From: a bacterium
GTDB lineage: Bacteria > Chloroflexota > Dormibacteria > Dormibacterales > Dormibacteraceae
Assembly (NCBI GenBank): GCA_004299235.1
Contig: SCQL01000033.1
Coordinates: 62,001 to 126,000, forward strand
DNA: 64,000 nt
Reading direction: 5' to 3'
The notes beneath the pieces were generated by a model. That model made no database searches, was not told the DNA's origin, and saw nothing but the letters and a program-made list of their open reading frames with translations. The translations under genes were made by a program, and so were the position numbers. Below are positions 1 to 8,320 of this stretch, one piece after another (positions within the stretch are counted from its first letter, which is position 1; each line of letters starts with the position of its first letter).

Positions 1-693
1 CTGATGCGCAGCCGTCGCTTCATCGGCGCGAGTGTCGCCAACCTCCTGATCGGCGCCGCGCTGATGGTGGCGCTGGTTGACGTACCCGTTCTGGGCCGCC
101 TGGTTTTCAGCCTGGACCAGCTCGGCTCCGGGCTGCTGCTCACTCAGTTCCTGGTCGGAATCCCGCTGGGAGCGGTGATCGGCGGTCTGCTCGCGGTACG
201 GGGCGGCGCCCGCATCACGGCGGTGTCCGGCATGCTCCTTTCGGCTGCCGCCTTCCTCCAGATGTCCGGCTGGCACGCGAACGAGCTGACGCTGCACCTG
301 GGAGGGGTGCGCCAGGTCGACATCGCCCTGGGAGCCTGCGGGCTGGGCTTCGGAATGGTCATCGCGCCCCTGACCGCCGCCGTGCTGGAGGTCACCAGGG
401 TGCGGAGTCACGGGGTGGCGACGAGCCTGGTGGTGCTGGCGCGCACGATGGGAATGCTCGTCGGGCTCTCGGCCCTGACGGCGTTCGGTCTCTACCGCTT
501 CCATCAGATCTTCGGCACGCCGGTCCTCACCGACCCCGACCTGCGCGCCCGGGTCGACCACCTCTCCAGGCTGGTCGCGGCCGCTTTTCTCCAGGAATAC
601 CGCGAGATCTTCAGCATCGCGGCCGGGTTGTGCGCGCTGGCCGCCCTGACGGCCGTCGCCTCCATGGGGCGCCGCCGCACCGCTTCCGGCTGA
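1..693 (+). CDS. MFS transporter, C-terminal part (5' end outside window)
   Basis: The reading frame is open from base 1, so the gene begins upstream and only its last 230 or so residues are seen. They form about six hydrophobic segments, with a cytoplasmic-loop-like stretch rich in Arg and Gly (around LAVRGGARIT) between the second and third, as in the C-terminal half of drug-exporter MFS proteins of the EmrB/QacA (DHA2) type. The gene ends with a short basic tail. It converges on the methyltransferase gene, with only three bases between the two stop codons. Substrate cannot be told. The assignment rests on hydrophobicity and the loop pattern, not on a diagnostic N-terminal motif. Confidence 0.72.
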   Translation: MMRSRRFIGASVANLLIGAALMVALVDVPVLGRLVFSLDQLGSGLLLTQFLVGIPLGAVIGGLLAVRGGARITAVSGMLLSAAAFLQMSGWHANELTLHLGGVRQVDIALGACGLGFGMVIAPLTAAVLEVTRVRSHGVATSLVVLARTMGMLVGLSALTAFGLYRFHQIFGTPVLTDPDLRARVDHLSRLVAAAFLQEYREIFSIAAGLCALAALTAVASMGRRRTASG

Positions 694-696
694 CGC

Positions 697-1536
697 TCAG
701 CGCTTGCGCGCCACGGCCAGCAGATATGAGTGGTGATAGCGGAAGGCGTCGTCCGGGTCACCCAGGCTCGCCATCGCGGATTCCACCTCCGCCTCCAGCT
801 CGCTCCGGTAGCGCGGGCCGAGGGCATGGATCAGGGTGTACGGCAGCGGTCCCGCACCGGCCATCAGATCGGTCCACTCGCGTGCGTCGCGCGTCCGGCC
901 GCCGGTGACCATCTCCGTGACTCTGGTCACCTCGAACCCGGCGGCTTCCAGGAGCTGCGGCAGCGTGTCCGGCTCGCCCAGGCGCGCGCGCTCGGAGCTG
1001 TATCGCGGCAGTCTCAGGTAGTGACGCCTGGCCAGGGGCGCCAGGCCCTGGAAGAAGAGGTCCTGCGCCCGGGTGCTCAGGCTGCGACGCTGATTCGAGA
1101 CCGCGAGCCGGCCGCCCGGCCGCAGGACCCGGTGCGCCTCGGCCAGCGCGTCGGTGGGATCGGCCAGGTAGGCGAGGGCCTCCCCCATGGTCACGAGGTC
1201 GAATGTCTGGGGCTTGAACACGAGGCGCTCGGCAGCCATGCCCAGGAACTGCAGGTTCTGGCCCGCCTTCGAGCGAGCGATCGACAGCATCCGGTCGGAG
1301 AGGTCGATGCCGATCACCGTCCCGGGACTGACCTGGGGCGCCACCAGGTGGGCGACGAGCCCCGTCCCTGAGCCGACGTCGAGGACGTGCTCTCCGCGCG
1401 CCGGCGCGGCAAGTTCTGTCAACCTGGCCGCGACTCGAGCGTGCTGGCCCCCGGCCCAGCGGTCATAGACCGGAGCGATCCGATCAAAGAAATCGACCAG
1501 GTGGTCGATCATCTCGTCCGATGCATCCGGGTCCAT
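697..1536 (-). CDS. Class I SAM-dependent methyltransferase, UbiE/MenG type
   Basis: A 279-residue soluble enzyme predicted to transfer a methyl group from S-adenosylmethionine. It opens with FDRIAPVYDRW (residues 17-27), the N-terminal signature of UbiE/MenG quinone methyltransferases, then motif I VLDVGSGTGLVA (51-62), an acidic residue after the second strand (GIDLSDRM) and the post-motif segment LAEAHRVLRPGGRLAVSN. Length is slightly above the usual 230-260. No menaquinone or ubiquinone genes are nearby, so the acceptor is unknown; many paralogues in high-GC soil bacteria share this fold. The ATG lacks a close ribosome binding site; a TAGGTT box lies about 26 bases upstream. Confidence 0.8.
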   Translation of the reverse strand: MDPDASDEMIDHLVDFFDRIAPVYDRWAGGQHARVAARLTELAAPARGEHVLDVGSGTGLVAHLVAPQVSPGTVIGIDLSDRMLSIARSKAGQNLQFLGMAAERLVFKPQTFDLVTMGEALAYLADPTDALAEAHRVLRPGGRLAVSNQRRSLSTRAQDLFFQGLAPLARRHYLRLPRYSSERARLGEPDTLPQLLEAAGFEVTRVTEMVTGGRTRDAREWTDLMAGAGPLPYTLIHALGPRYRSELEAEVESAMASLGDPDDAFRYHHSYLLAVARKR

Positions 1537-1745
1537 CAGGGCCGTGGTCGCTCTCCAAAAACCTAGATTCCGGGGGCCCTCCGACCCCGATCCTCAACCG
1601 ACTGCCATGTCCGAGGACACCCTGTTACGATGCTAGCTCGCTCGATTCAAGGCTCTGGTGCCGCACCTGGAGCGCAAGTCCGCTCCGCCGTCAGAGTTGA
1701 GTACAGAGTATGGAAGGCTCGATCACCGCAGTGGAGGATTCCCAC

Positions 1746-2126
1746 ATGGCCCAAGCTGAAAAGTCCGCGACCCATTCGTCCGGGGCGGCTCAGGACGGCG
1801 GCACCAACGTCGTCAACCTCGGTCCCCGCGACAGCCTGCACGGACGTCTGGAGATCCAGGGCGACCTCAAGATCCAGGGCAATGTCGAGGGCGAGCTCAA
1901 AGCCAGCGGCGATGTGACCGTGGACTCGACGGCGGCCATCCAGGCGTCGATCGAGGGCTCAAACGTCAGCGTGAGGGGCCAGGTCACCGGCAACGTCACG
2001 GCCAAACGCCGCCTGACCCTGGGCGGTTCCGGCCACCTGAACGGTGACGTCAAGGTGAGCCGCCTCACGGTCGAGGACGGGGCCACCCTCAACGGCAACG
2101 TCACGATGACGCAGGAGAAGGCCTGA
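1746..2126 (+). CDS. Bactofilin family protein
   Basis: A 126-residue polymer-forming cytoskeletal protein. The core runs from about residue 25 to 120 and is made of short repeats of roughly 17 residues with alternating small and hydrophobic positions (LEIQGDLKIQGNVEGELKAS, then further turns ending LNGNVTM), the right-handed beta-helix pattern of bactofilins (DUF583). The N-terminal 25 residues are a polar, disordered-looking tail. The start is set at 1746 because GGAGG lies nine bases upstream; an ATG at 1710 in the same frame lacks a site. Bactofilins scaffold envelope or cell-shape proteins; no partner such as an M23 peptidase is adjacent, so the local role is open. Confidence 0.88.
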   Translation: MAQAEKSATHSSGAAQDGGTNVVNLGPRDSLHGRLEIQGDLKIQGNVEGELKASGDVTVDSTAAIQASIEGSNVSVRGQVTGNVTAKRRLTLGGSGHLNGDVKVSRLTVEDGATLNGNVTMTQEKA

Positions 2127-2139
2127 GCGGGAAGGGCGG

Positions 2140-2553
2140 CTACCCTCCGCCACGTTCGGCTCGCTCGACCGAGGGCAGCACGACGGTTTCCAGGTAGCGC
2201 CGCGCCGCGTCCATGGCGCTATGGACGATGCCCCATTCGAGCTGCTCGAAATCGACCTGGTCGCGGTTGAGCTGACCCAATCGAATCCGCCAGAAGGCGC
2301 GGTCGAGGTTCAGTCCGGGCAGCGGCGAACGAGCCGGCGGGCGGTGAGTCGAAAGGCCGGGCGCCGGCGTCGACCCGCCTTCCGCCGAGGCGCCGGCGAC
2401 GGAGTCGCGGGAGGGGTTCTGAGCTGCGAGGGCCGCGGCCACCGGCTGGGTCGCCGCCGCGATCACATTCCAGGCCGCCAGGATCAGCGCCGCCACCACG
2501 GCGCACTCGCCGAGGACCATCCACGTCAAAGGTTTTCGCCACAGGTTGCGCAT
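2140..2553 (-). CDS. Small hypothetical protein with one N-terminal membrane segment
   Basis: 137 residues that I do not recognise. Residues about 12-35 (MVLGECAVVAALILAAWNVI) form one membrane anchor after a positively charged start, implying an extracytoplasmic remainder. A Pro/Ser-rich linker (about 48-75) leads to a charged helical C-terminal part ending in a Gly run. There are no catalytic signatures or cysteine pairs. Support for reality comes from the sensible topology and a TAGGTT -10-like box ending six bases before the ATG, the leaderless arrangement seen at many other genes here. It is convergent with the bactofilin gene, and the aminotransferase gene ends 44 bases upstream on the same strand. 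Confidence 0.55.
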   Translation of the reverse strand: MRNLWRKPLTWMVLGECAVVAALILAAWNVIAAATQPVAAALAAQNPSRDSVAGASAEGGSTPAPGLSTHRPPARSPLPGLNLDRAFWRIRLGQLNRDQVDFEQLEWGIVHSAMDAARRYLETVVLPSVERAERGGG

Positions 2554-2559
2554 GCCGCC

Positions 2560-2565
2560 AACCTA
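2560..2565 (-). promoter_or_regulatory. Probable leaderless -10 box for the small membrane protein
   Basis: TAGGTT on the minus strand, six bases before the ATG at 2553, so transcription would start at or within a base or two of the start codon. No ribosome binding site is present. Confidence 0.45.
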
Positions 2566-2597
2566 GGCGGGACCGGGAGGGAATGGAACCCTGCCGG

Positions 2598-3776
2598 TTA
2601 ATCCGCCTGCATCGCGCGCAGAGCCCGGAGGCCGCGCTCGATGGTCTCGATCCGCTTGGGAAAGCTGAAGCGCAGGTGGCCGCGACCGAGGTTCGGGTCG
2701 TGGTAGAAGCTGGAGGCGGGCACGGTCGCCACCGCGGCTTTCTCGATGAGATGCCTGGCCATCGCCGTGTCATCCAGGGAAGAGCCCCCCGCCCGCGCCC
2801 GGCCGCCGGCGGACCGGATGCCCGCCATCACGTAATACGCGCCGTCAGGCGCCGGCGCGTCGAAACCGCAATCCTGGAGCCCGGACGCGATCACGTCCCG
2901 GCGTTCGCGGTAATCGCCGAGCAGCTCTGTATAAAAGGACGGGGGCAGCTCGAGGGCGGCGGCGATCGCGATCTGCAGCGGATGCGCGGCGCCGACGGTG
3001 AGGAAGTCGTGGACCTTGCGGATGCCGGCGGTCAGCGGCGGCGGCGCGACCAGCCAGCCGATGCGCCAGCCCGTCACCGAGAAGGTCTTGCTGGCGCCGC
3101 TGATCGTGATCGTGCGCTCGGCCATGCCGGGCAGCGTCGCCAGGCTGATGTGCCGGCCGCGGTAGACGAGGTGCTCGTAGATCTCGTCGGTGATCGCGAT
3201 CGCGTCGTGTTCGACGCAGAGCCCCGCGATCAGCTCGAGCTCCTGTCGCGAGTAGACCTTCCCGGTCGGGTTCTGCGGGGTGTTGACGACGATGGCGCGG
3301 GTCTTGCGGTTGAAGGCCCTTCGTAGCTCGTCGGGATCGAATGACCAGTCGGGCGCGCACAGGCTCACGAAGCGGGGAACCGCGCCGCTGATGATGCAAT
3401 CCGGCCCGTAGTTCTCGTAAAAGGGCTCGAAAATGATGACCTCGTCGCCCGGGTCGACCGCCGCCAGCATGGCCGCGATCATCGCCTCGGTCGCGCCACA
3501 GGAGATGGTGACCTCGGTCTCGGCGTCAACGCCACGACCCCATGCCGCTGATTGCTTGCGCGCCACCGCCGCTCGCAGCTGCGGCGCTCCCCACGTGGTC
3601 GCGTACTGGTTGTAGCCGTCTCGCAGCGCCCTGGCGGCGGCTTCGAGGATGCGGGAGTCGGTTGGGAAATCGGGGAATCCCTGGGCGAAGTTGACGGCCC
3701 GCTCCGGTCCGTTCAGCTCGAGGTTGAGGCGTGTCATCTCGCGGATGACCGACTCGGTGAAGCTCTGGGCCTTCAA
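2598..3776 (-). CDS. Class I/II pyridoxal-phosphate aminotransferase
   Basis: A fold-type I PLP enzyme of about 392 residues. Visible landmarks are AVNFAQGFPDFP near the N-terminus, the NTPQNPTGKVYS substrate/PLP loop, TDEIYEHLVY with the PLP-ring Asp, and the Schiff-base lysine in SGASKTFSVTGWRIGW (about K230). These resemble the aspartate or methionine/kynurenine aminotransferase branch rather than histidinol-phosphate enzymes. The start is uncertain: a TTG at 3776 fits the family's N-terminus (LKAQSFTESVIREMTRL) and follows the CBS gene's stop; an ATG at 3737 is the alternative. It is the last gene of the long fab-led block and may act with the threonine dehydratase-like gene in amino-acid catabolism, which is inference. 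Confidence 0.88.
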   Translation of the reverse strand: MKAQSFTESVIREMTRLNLELNGPERAVNFAQGFPDFPTDSRILEAAARALRDGYNQYATTWGAPQLRAAVARKQSAAWGRGVDAETEVTISCGATEAMIAAMLAAVDPGDEVIIFEPFYENYGPDCIISGAVPRFVSLCAPDWSFDPDELRRAFNRKTRAIVVNTPQNPTGKVYSRQELELIAGLCVEHDAIAITDEIYEHLVYRGRHISLATLPGMAERTITISGASKTFSVTGWRIGWLVAPPPLTAGIRKVHDFLTVGAAHPLQIAIAAALELPPSFYTELLGDYRERRDVIASGLQDCGFDAPAPDGAYYVMAGIRSAGGRARAGGSSLDDTAMARHLIEKAAVATVPASSFYHDPNLGRGHLRFSFPKRIETIERGLRALRAMQAD

Positions 3777-3795
3777 CGACAGACGGCGAGCGGCG

Positions 3796-4263
3796 TCAGT
3801 GCCCAGGATCGGCGCGCTCCAGCTGGATCGCGGTGCTCGAGCACGAGTAGCAGCGGGCCGGCCGCTCCAGGCTTCGCTCCCACCAGCCGCACACACTGCA
3901 CGTCCACCGTGTCTTGGCGAAGAAGTCGAGCACGTCGGAGCGGCTCAGCAGTCCGACCATCTTGCCGCCCCTGATCACGGGCACGCGGCGGATGCGCTCC
4001 CCGATCAACAGCCGGGCCGCCTCATCGATCCCGGTCTCTTCGGTGACCGAGATGACGCGCTGGCTCATGATGTCGCGCGCGACCTTGCCCTTCTTGGAGA
4101 AGACGTCGGTTTCCGAGACGATGCCCACGACGTGCCCCTCAGCACCGATCACCGGCGCGCCCGTGATGCGCTTGGAGGAAAGCGTCATCGCGATCTCCTC
4201 CAGCGGCGTGTCCTCGCGAAAGGTGATCACGTCACGGGTCATCACCTCTTTGACCGGGATCAT
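3796..4263 (-). CDS. Tandem CBS-domain protein with C-terminal zinc ribbon
   Basis: 155 residues: two CBS motifs (about 1-58 and 62-115), with the typical VKEVMTRDVITFREDTPL and ARDIMSQRVISVTEETGI openings and GIVSETDVF / GLLSRSDVL closings, make one Bateman module that normally binds an adenine nucleotide. A short zinc ribbon follows, C122-x2-C125-x12-C138-x2-C141. CBS pairs usually regulate a partner; the ribbon suggests contact with nucleic acid or protein. The ATG overlaps the stop of the threonine dehydratase-like gene (ATGA), so the two are translationally coupled, making that enzyme a possible target. Ligand and partner are not shown by the sequence. Confidence 0.9.
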   Translation of the reverse strand: MIPVKEVMTRDVITFREDTPLEEIAMTLSSKRITGAPVIGAEGHVVGIVSETDVFSKKGKVARDIMSQRVISVTEETGIDEAARLLIGERIRRVPVIRGGKMVGLLSRSDVLDFFAKTRWTCSVCGWWERSLERPARCYSCSSTAIQLERADPGH

Positions 4264-5222
4264 GGGGTGGCGAGCAGTTTAGCCACCGTGTCGAAATCGG
4301 CGTTGCCGCCGCTGAGGATCAGGCCGGTTTTGGCTTTCGGCAGCCGGCCGGCCAGCCAGGCGGCCAGCGGCAGCGCCCCAGTGGGCTCGAGCGCCAGGTG
4401 GAGCCGCGACCAGGCGGCCCGGACCGCGGTTGCGATCTCGGCTTCGGACACCGTGACGATCTCGTCCACCAGCCGGTTGGCGAACATGACCTCGAAGGGG
4501 TGTGAGCCGATGGCGATCGTCCGGACCCCGTCCGCGAGCGTGCTCGGAGCGTTGGGGAGGCTCTGGATGCTGCCCGTCCGCCAGCTCTGGTAGGCATCGT
4601 CGGCTTCGGCCGGCTCGACTCCGATCACCCGGATCGAGGGCTGGTGAGCCTTGGCGGAGATCGCGGTGCCCGAAAGCAGGCCCCCGCCGCCCACCGGCGC
4701 GACGATGACCTCGAGGCCGGGCTCGTCTTCGAGCAGCTCCAGCGCCGCCGTGCCCTGGCCGTGGATGACGTCCCAGTCGTTGAACGGATGCACCAGCGTG
4801 AAGCCCCGATCACGCATCTCCTCGCGCAGCCTCTGCTCACGGTTGGCGAACGTAACGCCCTTCTGGATCACCTCGGCGCCGAGCGCCCGGGTGGCGGCGA
4901 CCTTGGCCGGGTTGGCGTCCTCGGGGATCAGGATCAGAGCCGGCAGGCCGGCCGTCGCGGCCGCCAGCGCCACCGCCTGCGCGTGGTTGCCGGAGCTGAC
5001 CGTGATCACACCGACCGGCTTGGAGTCGCGCCCCAGCAATGAGAGAACGGCGTTGAAAGCGCCGCGCGCCTTGAACGAGCCGGTGACCTGGAAGCACTCG
5101 GGCTTCAGGCGAAGGTCGAAGTCGAGGTCGGTGGACAAGGTCGGGGTCCGCCGAACGTGGCCGCGGATGCGTCCCGCCGCCTGGCGGACCGCCGCGACGT
5201 GCGGTTCGAGGAACGGGCTCAA
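4260..5222 (-). CDS. Threonine/serine dehydratase-like PLP enzyme (fold type II)
   Basis: About 320 residues of the tryptophan-synthase-beta fold. Key elements are the PLP lysine in CFQVTGSFKARGAFN (K51), the SSGNHAQAVA loop that grips the substrate carboxylate, the glycine-rich phosphate loop VGGGGLLSG, and LILSGGNADF near the end. There is no C-terminal ACT regulatory domain, so it resembles catabolic threonine dehydratases and serine racemase rather than IlvA. The start chosen is a TTG at 5222 whose last bases overlap the upstream permease's stop (TTGA). Longer in-frame starts would run well into that permease and give a low-complexity Arg-rich leader. The CBS gene downstream overlaps by four bases. 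Confidence 0.85.
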   Translation of the reverse strand: MSPFLEPHVAAVRQAAGRIRGHVRRTPTLSTDLDFDLRLKPECFQVTGSFKARGAFNAVLSLLGRDSKPVGVITVSSGNHAQAVALAAATAGLPALILIPEDANPAKVAATRALGAEVIQKGVTFANREQRLREEMRDRGFTLVHPFNDWDVIHGQGTAALELLEDEPGLEVIVAPVGGGGLLSGTAISAKAHQPSIRVIGVEPAEADDAYQSWRTGSIQSLPNAPSTLADGVRTIAIGSHPFEVMFANRLVDEIVTVSEAEIATAVRAAWSRLHLALEPTGALPLAAWLAGRLPKAKTGLILSGGNADFDTVAKLLATP

Positions 5223-6151
5223 GCGGCGGCCGAGTCGGGTTCGATCGCGGGCTGCCGGCGTCGCGCCGGCCGCAGGTTGGCGAGCACGATGCCGGCCAGG
5301 ATGACGACCATTCCCGCCACGATCGGCAGGGTCACCGCCTCGTTCAGCAGGAGCGCTCCCCACAGCACCGCCGTCACCGGTACGAGCAGCGTCACACCGG
5401 TGGCCCGCACCGGACCGAGCGAGTTGAGGATGTAGTAGTAGAGGACGTAGGCGACCGCCGAGCCGGCGACACCCAGCGCGATCACCGCGGCCATCGAGAG
5501 CACCGCCAGGTGGATGCTCGGAAGCGCCGGCGCGGCAAACGGGATCGTGAACACGACGGTCAACGCCAGCTGTCCAAGGCTCGCCTCGTAAGGGTCCATG
5601 CCGCGCATGGCCACCCGTTGGTACAGCGCGGCGACGGCATAGCAGAAGGAGGCCAGGACCACCGCGGTCGCGGCGAGCGCATCACCCGTCAGCCCGGCCG
5701 CCGCCAGCTTCGGCCAGACCAGGACGGCCACGCCCCCGAATCCCAAGAGGACCCCCGCGTAGTTGAGCGGGCTGGGGCGCTCGGTGGGGATGACCCAGTA
5801 GACGAGGACCGCCGCCCACAGCGGGGTGGTCGCGTTCAGGATGCTGGCCAGGCCGCTGGAGATGTGCTCTTCGCCCCACGCGATCGCCGCCCACGGCAGC
5901 AGCGTGCCGACAATCGCCACCACTGCGTACGGGACGAGGCGTCGCCTCCACTGGGGGGGCACGAGGCGGCGGCCCATGGCGCGCATGATCACAGCCAGCG
6001 CGACGGTGCCCGCGGCCGAGCGGATGAGCACCAGCATCGTCGGCCCCATGTCGTGGATCGCGACCTTGATGAAGAGGAACGAGACTCCCCAGATCAGCGC
6101 CAGCGCCGCCAGGGCCAGGTACGGCAGCCAGGCGAGCCGGCGTTCAGACAC
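5219..6151 (-). CDS. EamA/DMT family permease
   Basis: A 310-residue inner-membrane protein with about ten hydrophobic segments in two repeated EamA halves (first around residues 10-140, second around 150-300). Recognisable features are ALIWGVSFLFIKVAI in helix 1 and the second-repeat segment AAVIALGVAGSAVAYVLYY. EamA proteins commonly export amino acids or metabolites, and its place directly before an amino-acid dehydratase gene is consistent with that, though the substrate is inferred. A GTG start overlaps the dtd stop by eight bases. The C-terminal tail is Arg/Ala-rich (LRPARRRQPAIEPDSAAA) and ends inside the next gene's start codon. Confidence 0.88.
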   Translation of the reverse strand: MSERRLAWLPYLALAALALIWGVSFLFIKVAIHDMGPTMLVLIRSAAGTVALAVIMRAMGRRLVPPQWRRRLVPYAVVAIVGTLLPWAAIAWGEEHISSGLASILNATTPLWAAVLVYWVIPTERPSPLNYAGVLLGFGGVAVLVWPKLAAAGLTGDALAATAVVLASFCYAVAALYQRVAMRGMDPYEASLGQLALTVVFTIPFAAPALPSIHLAVLSMAAVIALGVAGSAVAYVLYYYILNSLGPVRATGVTLLVPVTAVLWGALLLNEAVTLPIVAGMVVILAGIVLANLRPARRRQPAIEPDSAAA

Positions 6152-6611
6152 GAGTCACCCACTCGTCTGAAGAGAGCACGAGCGTGACGGGGCCGTCGTT
6201 GTCGATGGCGACCCTCATGACAGCTCCAAAGCTGCCGGTCCGCGTCTCTATTCCCCGCTCGCGAAATTGCCGGACGAAGACCTCGTAGAGCTCCTCGGCC
6301 CGTTGGGGATCGCCGGCCTTGAGCAGGCTCGGCCGCCGGCCGCGGCTCATGTCGGCGAACAGGGTGAATTGCGACACGATCAACGCCGCGCCGTGCACGT
6401 CGACCAGGCTGAGATTCATCCTCCCGGCCTCGTCCGCGAACACGCGCAGGTCCACGACTTTGTCCGCGAGCCGCCGAACATTCGTCTCGTCGTCATCGGA
6501 TGCCGCACCGACCAACAACACGTAACCGGGTCCGATGGTTGCACGGCGCTCCGTCCCCGCCTCCTCCCAGCTCACCGCGCCGGAGCTCACCCGCTGCGCG
6601 ACGACCCTCAC
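6144..6611 (-). CDS. dtd: D-aminoacyl-tRNA deacylase
   Basis: 155 residues matching Dtd in length and order. The enzyme removes D-amino acids (and glycine mischarged on tRNA-Ala) from tRNA in the cytoplasm. Both active-site signatures are present: SQFTLFADMSRGRRPS in the middle (the SQxTLxx motif) and DNDGPVTLVL at the C-terminus (NxGPVT), with the N-terminal MRVVAQRVSSGAV typical of the family. The start is GTG. It sits 24 bases after accA and overlaps the EamA permease gene, so it looks like a passenger of the fatty-acid operon. Identification is firm. Confidence 0.95.
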   Translation of the reverse strand: MRVVAQRVSSGAVSWEEAGTERRATIGPGYVLLVGAASDDDETNVRRLADKVVDLRVFADEAGRMNLSLVDVHGAALIVSQFTLFADMSRGRRPSLLKAGDPQRAEELYEVFVRQFRERGIETRTGSFGAVMRVAIDNDGPVTLVLSSDEWVTRV

Positions 6612-6635
6612 GAATTCGGGCCCCTCAACCGCGCC

Positions 6636-7496
6636 TCAGTCGATCTTCGGGCCGAAGTCCGGCTCGGCGTGCAACAGCGAATCGATGTAGCGGAAGCGCT
6701 CGTAGCGGTGCTGAAGGAGCTGCGCGCTCGGTTGGGACAGCAGTGGTTGGAGGTGGCGGTACAGCGCCTCGTCCAGGGCCCGCGCCGCGGCGTCGTAATC
6801 GACGCTGGCGCTGCCCTCAGGCTCGGCCACGACCTCCTCGACCACGCCCATCGCCAGAAGATCGCGCGAGGTGAGCTGAAGCTGCTCCGCCGCCTCCACC
6901 TTGCGTGAGTTGTCCCGCCACACGATCGACGCCGCGGCCTCGGGAGAGGCGACCGAGTAGATCGAGTTCTCGAGCATGATCACGCGGTCGGCGACGCCCA
7001 TGCCGAGCGCGCCGCCGCTGCCGCCCTCGCCGATCACCGCGGCGATGATGGGCACCGGGATCCGGAACCATTCCATGATCGCCCGGCCGATCGCGGCGGC
7101 GATGCCCCGCTCCTCGGCGCCGGCGCCGGGGTACGCGCCGGGGGTGTCGATGAGAGAGACGATCGGAAAACCGAACTTGGCGGCGTGGTGCGCGAGGCGG
7201 ATCGCCTTGCGATAGCCCTCGGGGTGCATCATCCCCCAGTTCCGGGCCACCCGCTCCTTCAGGCTGCGGCCTTTCTGGTGGCCGAGGAACATGGTCGTGC
7301 GGTCGCGCCAAGTGCCGACACCGCCGACCAGGGCGGGGTCATCGGCCTCCTGGCGGTCGCCCTGGAGCTCGATGAAGTCGGGCGCCAGGCGGCGGATGTA
7401 GTCGAGCGAGTACGGCCGGTCGGCGTGCCGGGCGAGCTCGACCACCTGCCACACGGTCAAATTGCTGTCCTCGGGCTTGCGACCCCGGCGCGTCAT
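6636..7496 (-). CDS. accA: Acetyl-CoA carboxylase carboxyltransferase subunit alpha
   Basis: 286 residues. With AccD this subunit moves the carboxyl group from carboxybiotin to acetyl-CoA, giving malonyl-CoA for fatty-acid synthesis. The characteristic blocks are RPYSLDYIRRLAPDFIELQGDR, FLGHQKGRSLKERVARNWGMMHPEGYRKAIRL, SLIDTPGAYPGAGAEERG and the oxyanion-hole glycines in IGEGGSGGALGMGVADRV. It is a little shorter than the E. coli protein because the N-terminal helical region is reduced. The ATG overlaps the accD stop by four bases. The biotin carrier and biotin carboxylase genes (accB, accC) are not in the window and must lie elsewhere. Confidence 0.96.
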   Translation of the reverse strand: MTRRGRKPEDSNLTVWQVVELARHADRPYSLDYIRRLAPDFIELQGDRQEADDPALVGGVGTWRDRTTMFLGHQKGRSLKERVARNWGMMHPEGYRKAIRLAHHAAKFGFPIVSLIDTPGAYPGAGAEERGIAAAIGRAIMEWFRIPVPIIAAVIGEGGSGGALGMGVADRVIMLENSIYSVASPEAAASIVWRDNSRKVEAAEQLQLTSRDLLAMGVVEEVVAEPEGSASVDYDAAARALDEALYRHLQPLLSQPSAQLLQHRYERFRYIDSLLHAEPDFGPKID

Positions 7497-8320
7497 GCAT
7501 ACATCTCGAGCAGGTGAGCCAGCAGGGGCCGGAGCTCGGTTCGCGCCAGGACCATGTCCACCTGTCCGCGCGCCAGCTGAAATTCCGCGCTCTGGAAGCC
7601 GGGCGGCAGGTCGGCATACGTGGCCTGCTTGATGACGCGAGGACCGGTGAAGCCGATGGCCGCACCCGGTTCGGCGATGTTGATGTCGGCGAGCAGCGCG
7701 AGCGAAGCGGCCGTGCCCCCGAACGTGGGGTCGGTCAGGACGGAGAAATAGGGCACCCCCGCGGAATGGAGGCGCCCGACCGCCGCGTTGATCTTGGCCA
7801 TCTGCATGAGGGCGAGCACGCCCTCCTGCATGCGGGCGCCGCCTGAGGCGGCGATCAGCAGATATGGAACTCCGGCCGCCGCGGACTGCTCCATGCCGCG
7901 CGCCAGCCGCTCACCGGCGACGATCGAGAGGGTGCCGCCGATGAACCGGAAGTCGAAGGCGGCCAGCCAGACGGGGCGGCCGTTCAACGTGCAGGTGCCG
8001 GTGCGCAGAGCCTCGTTCAAGCCCTGGTCGCGCAGCTGGTCGACGGTTTCCTGGTACGCCTTCGGCACCTTCCAGTTGAGAAGGTCGTGCGAGCGAACGT
8101 CGCCCCATCGCTCCTGCCACGATCCGCGATCCGCGATGAGCGCGATCCAGGCATCGGCGCCGAGACGGAAATGGTGCCCGCAATCGCAAACGTAGTTGAG
8201 CTTGCGCAGCTGTTCTTGATCGAGCCCGACGCCGCACCCGGGGCAGTTGGTGGGCAGCGGGATCGGCGGCAGCTCGTCGCCCGCGATCCGGACGTCGCCG
8301 CGCGCATTCACCAGCTCCAT
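7493..8320 (-). CDS. accD: Acetyl-CoA carboxylase carboxyltransferase subunit beta
   Basis: 275 residues, the zinc-ribbon partner of AccA. The ribbon is C26-x2-C29-x15-C45-x1-C47; the last pair is one residue closer than the usual C-x2-C, and the bases (TGC GAT TGC) read unambiguously. After it come the crotonase-fold blocks GLNEALRTGTCTLNGRPVWLAAFDF, GGTLSIVAGERLARGMEQ, IAASGGARMQEGVLALMQMAK and LTDPTFGGTAASLALLADI. The ATG shares one base with the fabG stop (TGATG); an upstream in-frame start at 8386 would overlap fabG by 67 bases and add an unlikely leader. Coupled to accA by ATGA, as expected for a stoichiometric pair. Confidence 0.95.
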   Translation of the reverse strand: MELVNARGDVRIAGDELPPIPLPTNCPGCGVGLDQEQLRKLNYVCDCGHHFRLGADAWIALIADRGSWQERWGDVRSHDLLNWKVPKAYQETVDQLRDQGLNEALRTGTCTLNGRPVWLAAFDFRFIGGTLSIVAGERLARGMEQSAAAGVPYLLIAASGGARMQEGVLALMQMAKINAAVGRLHSAGVPYFSVLTDPTFGGTAASLALLADINIAEPGAAIGFTGPRVIKQATYADLPPGFQSAEFQLARGQVDMVLARTELRPLLAHLLEMYA

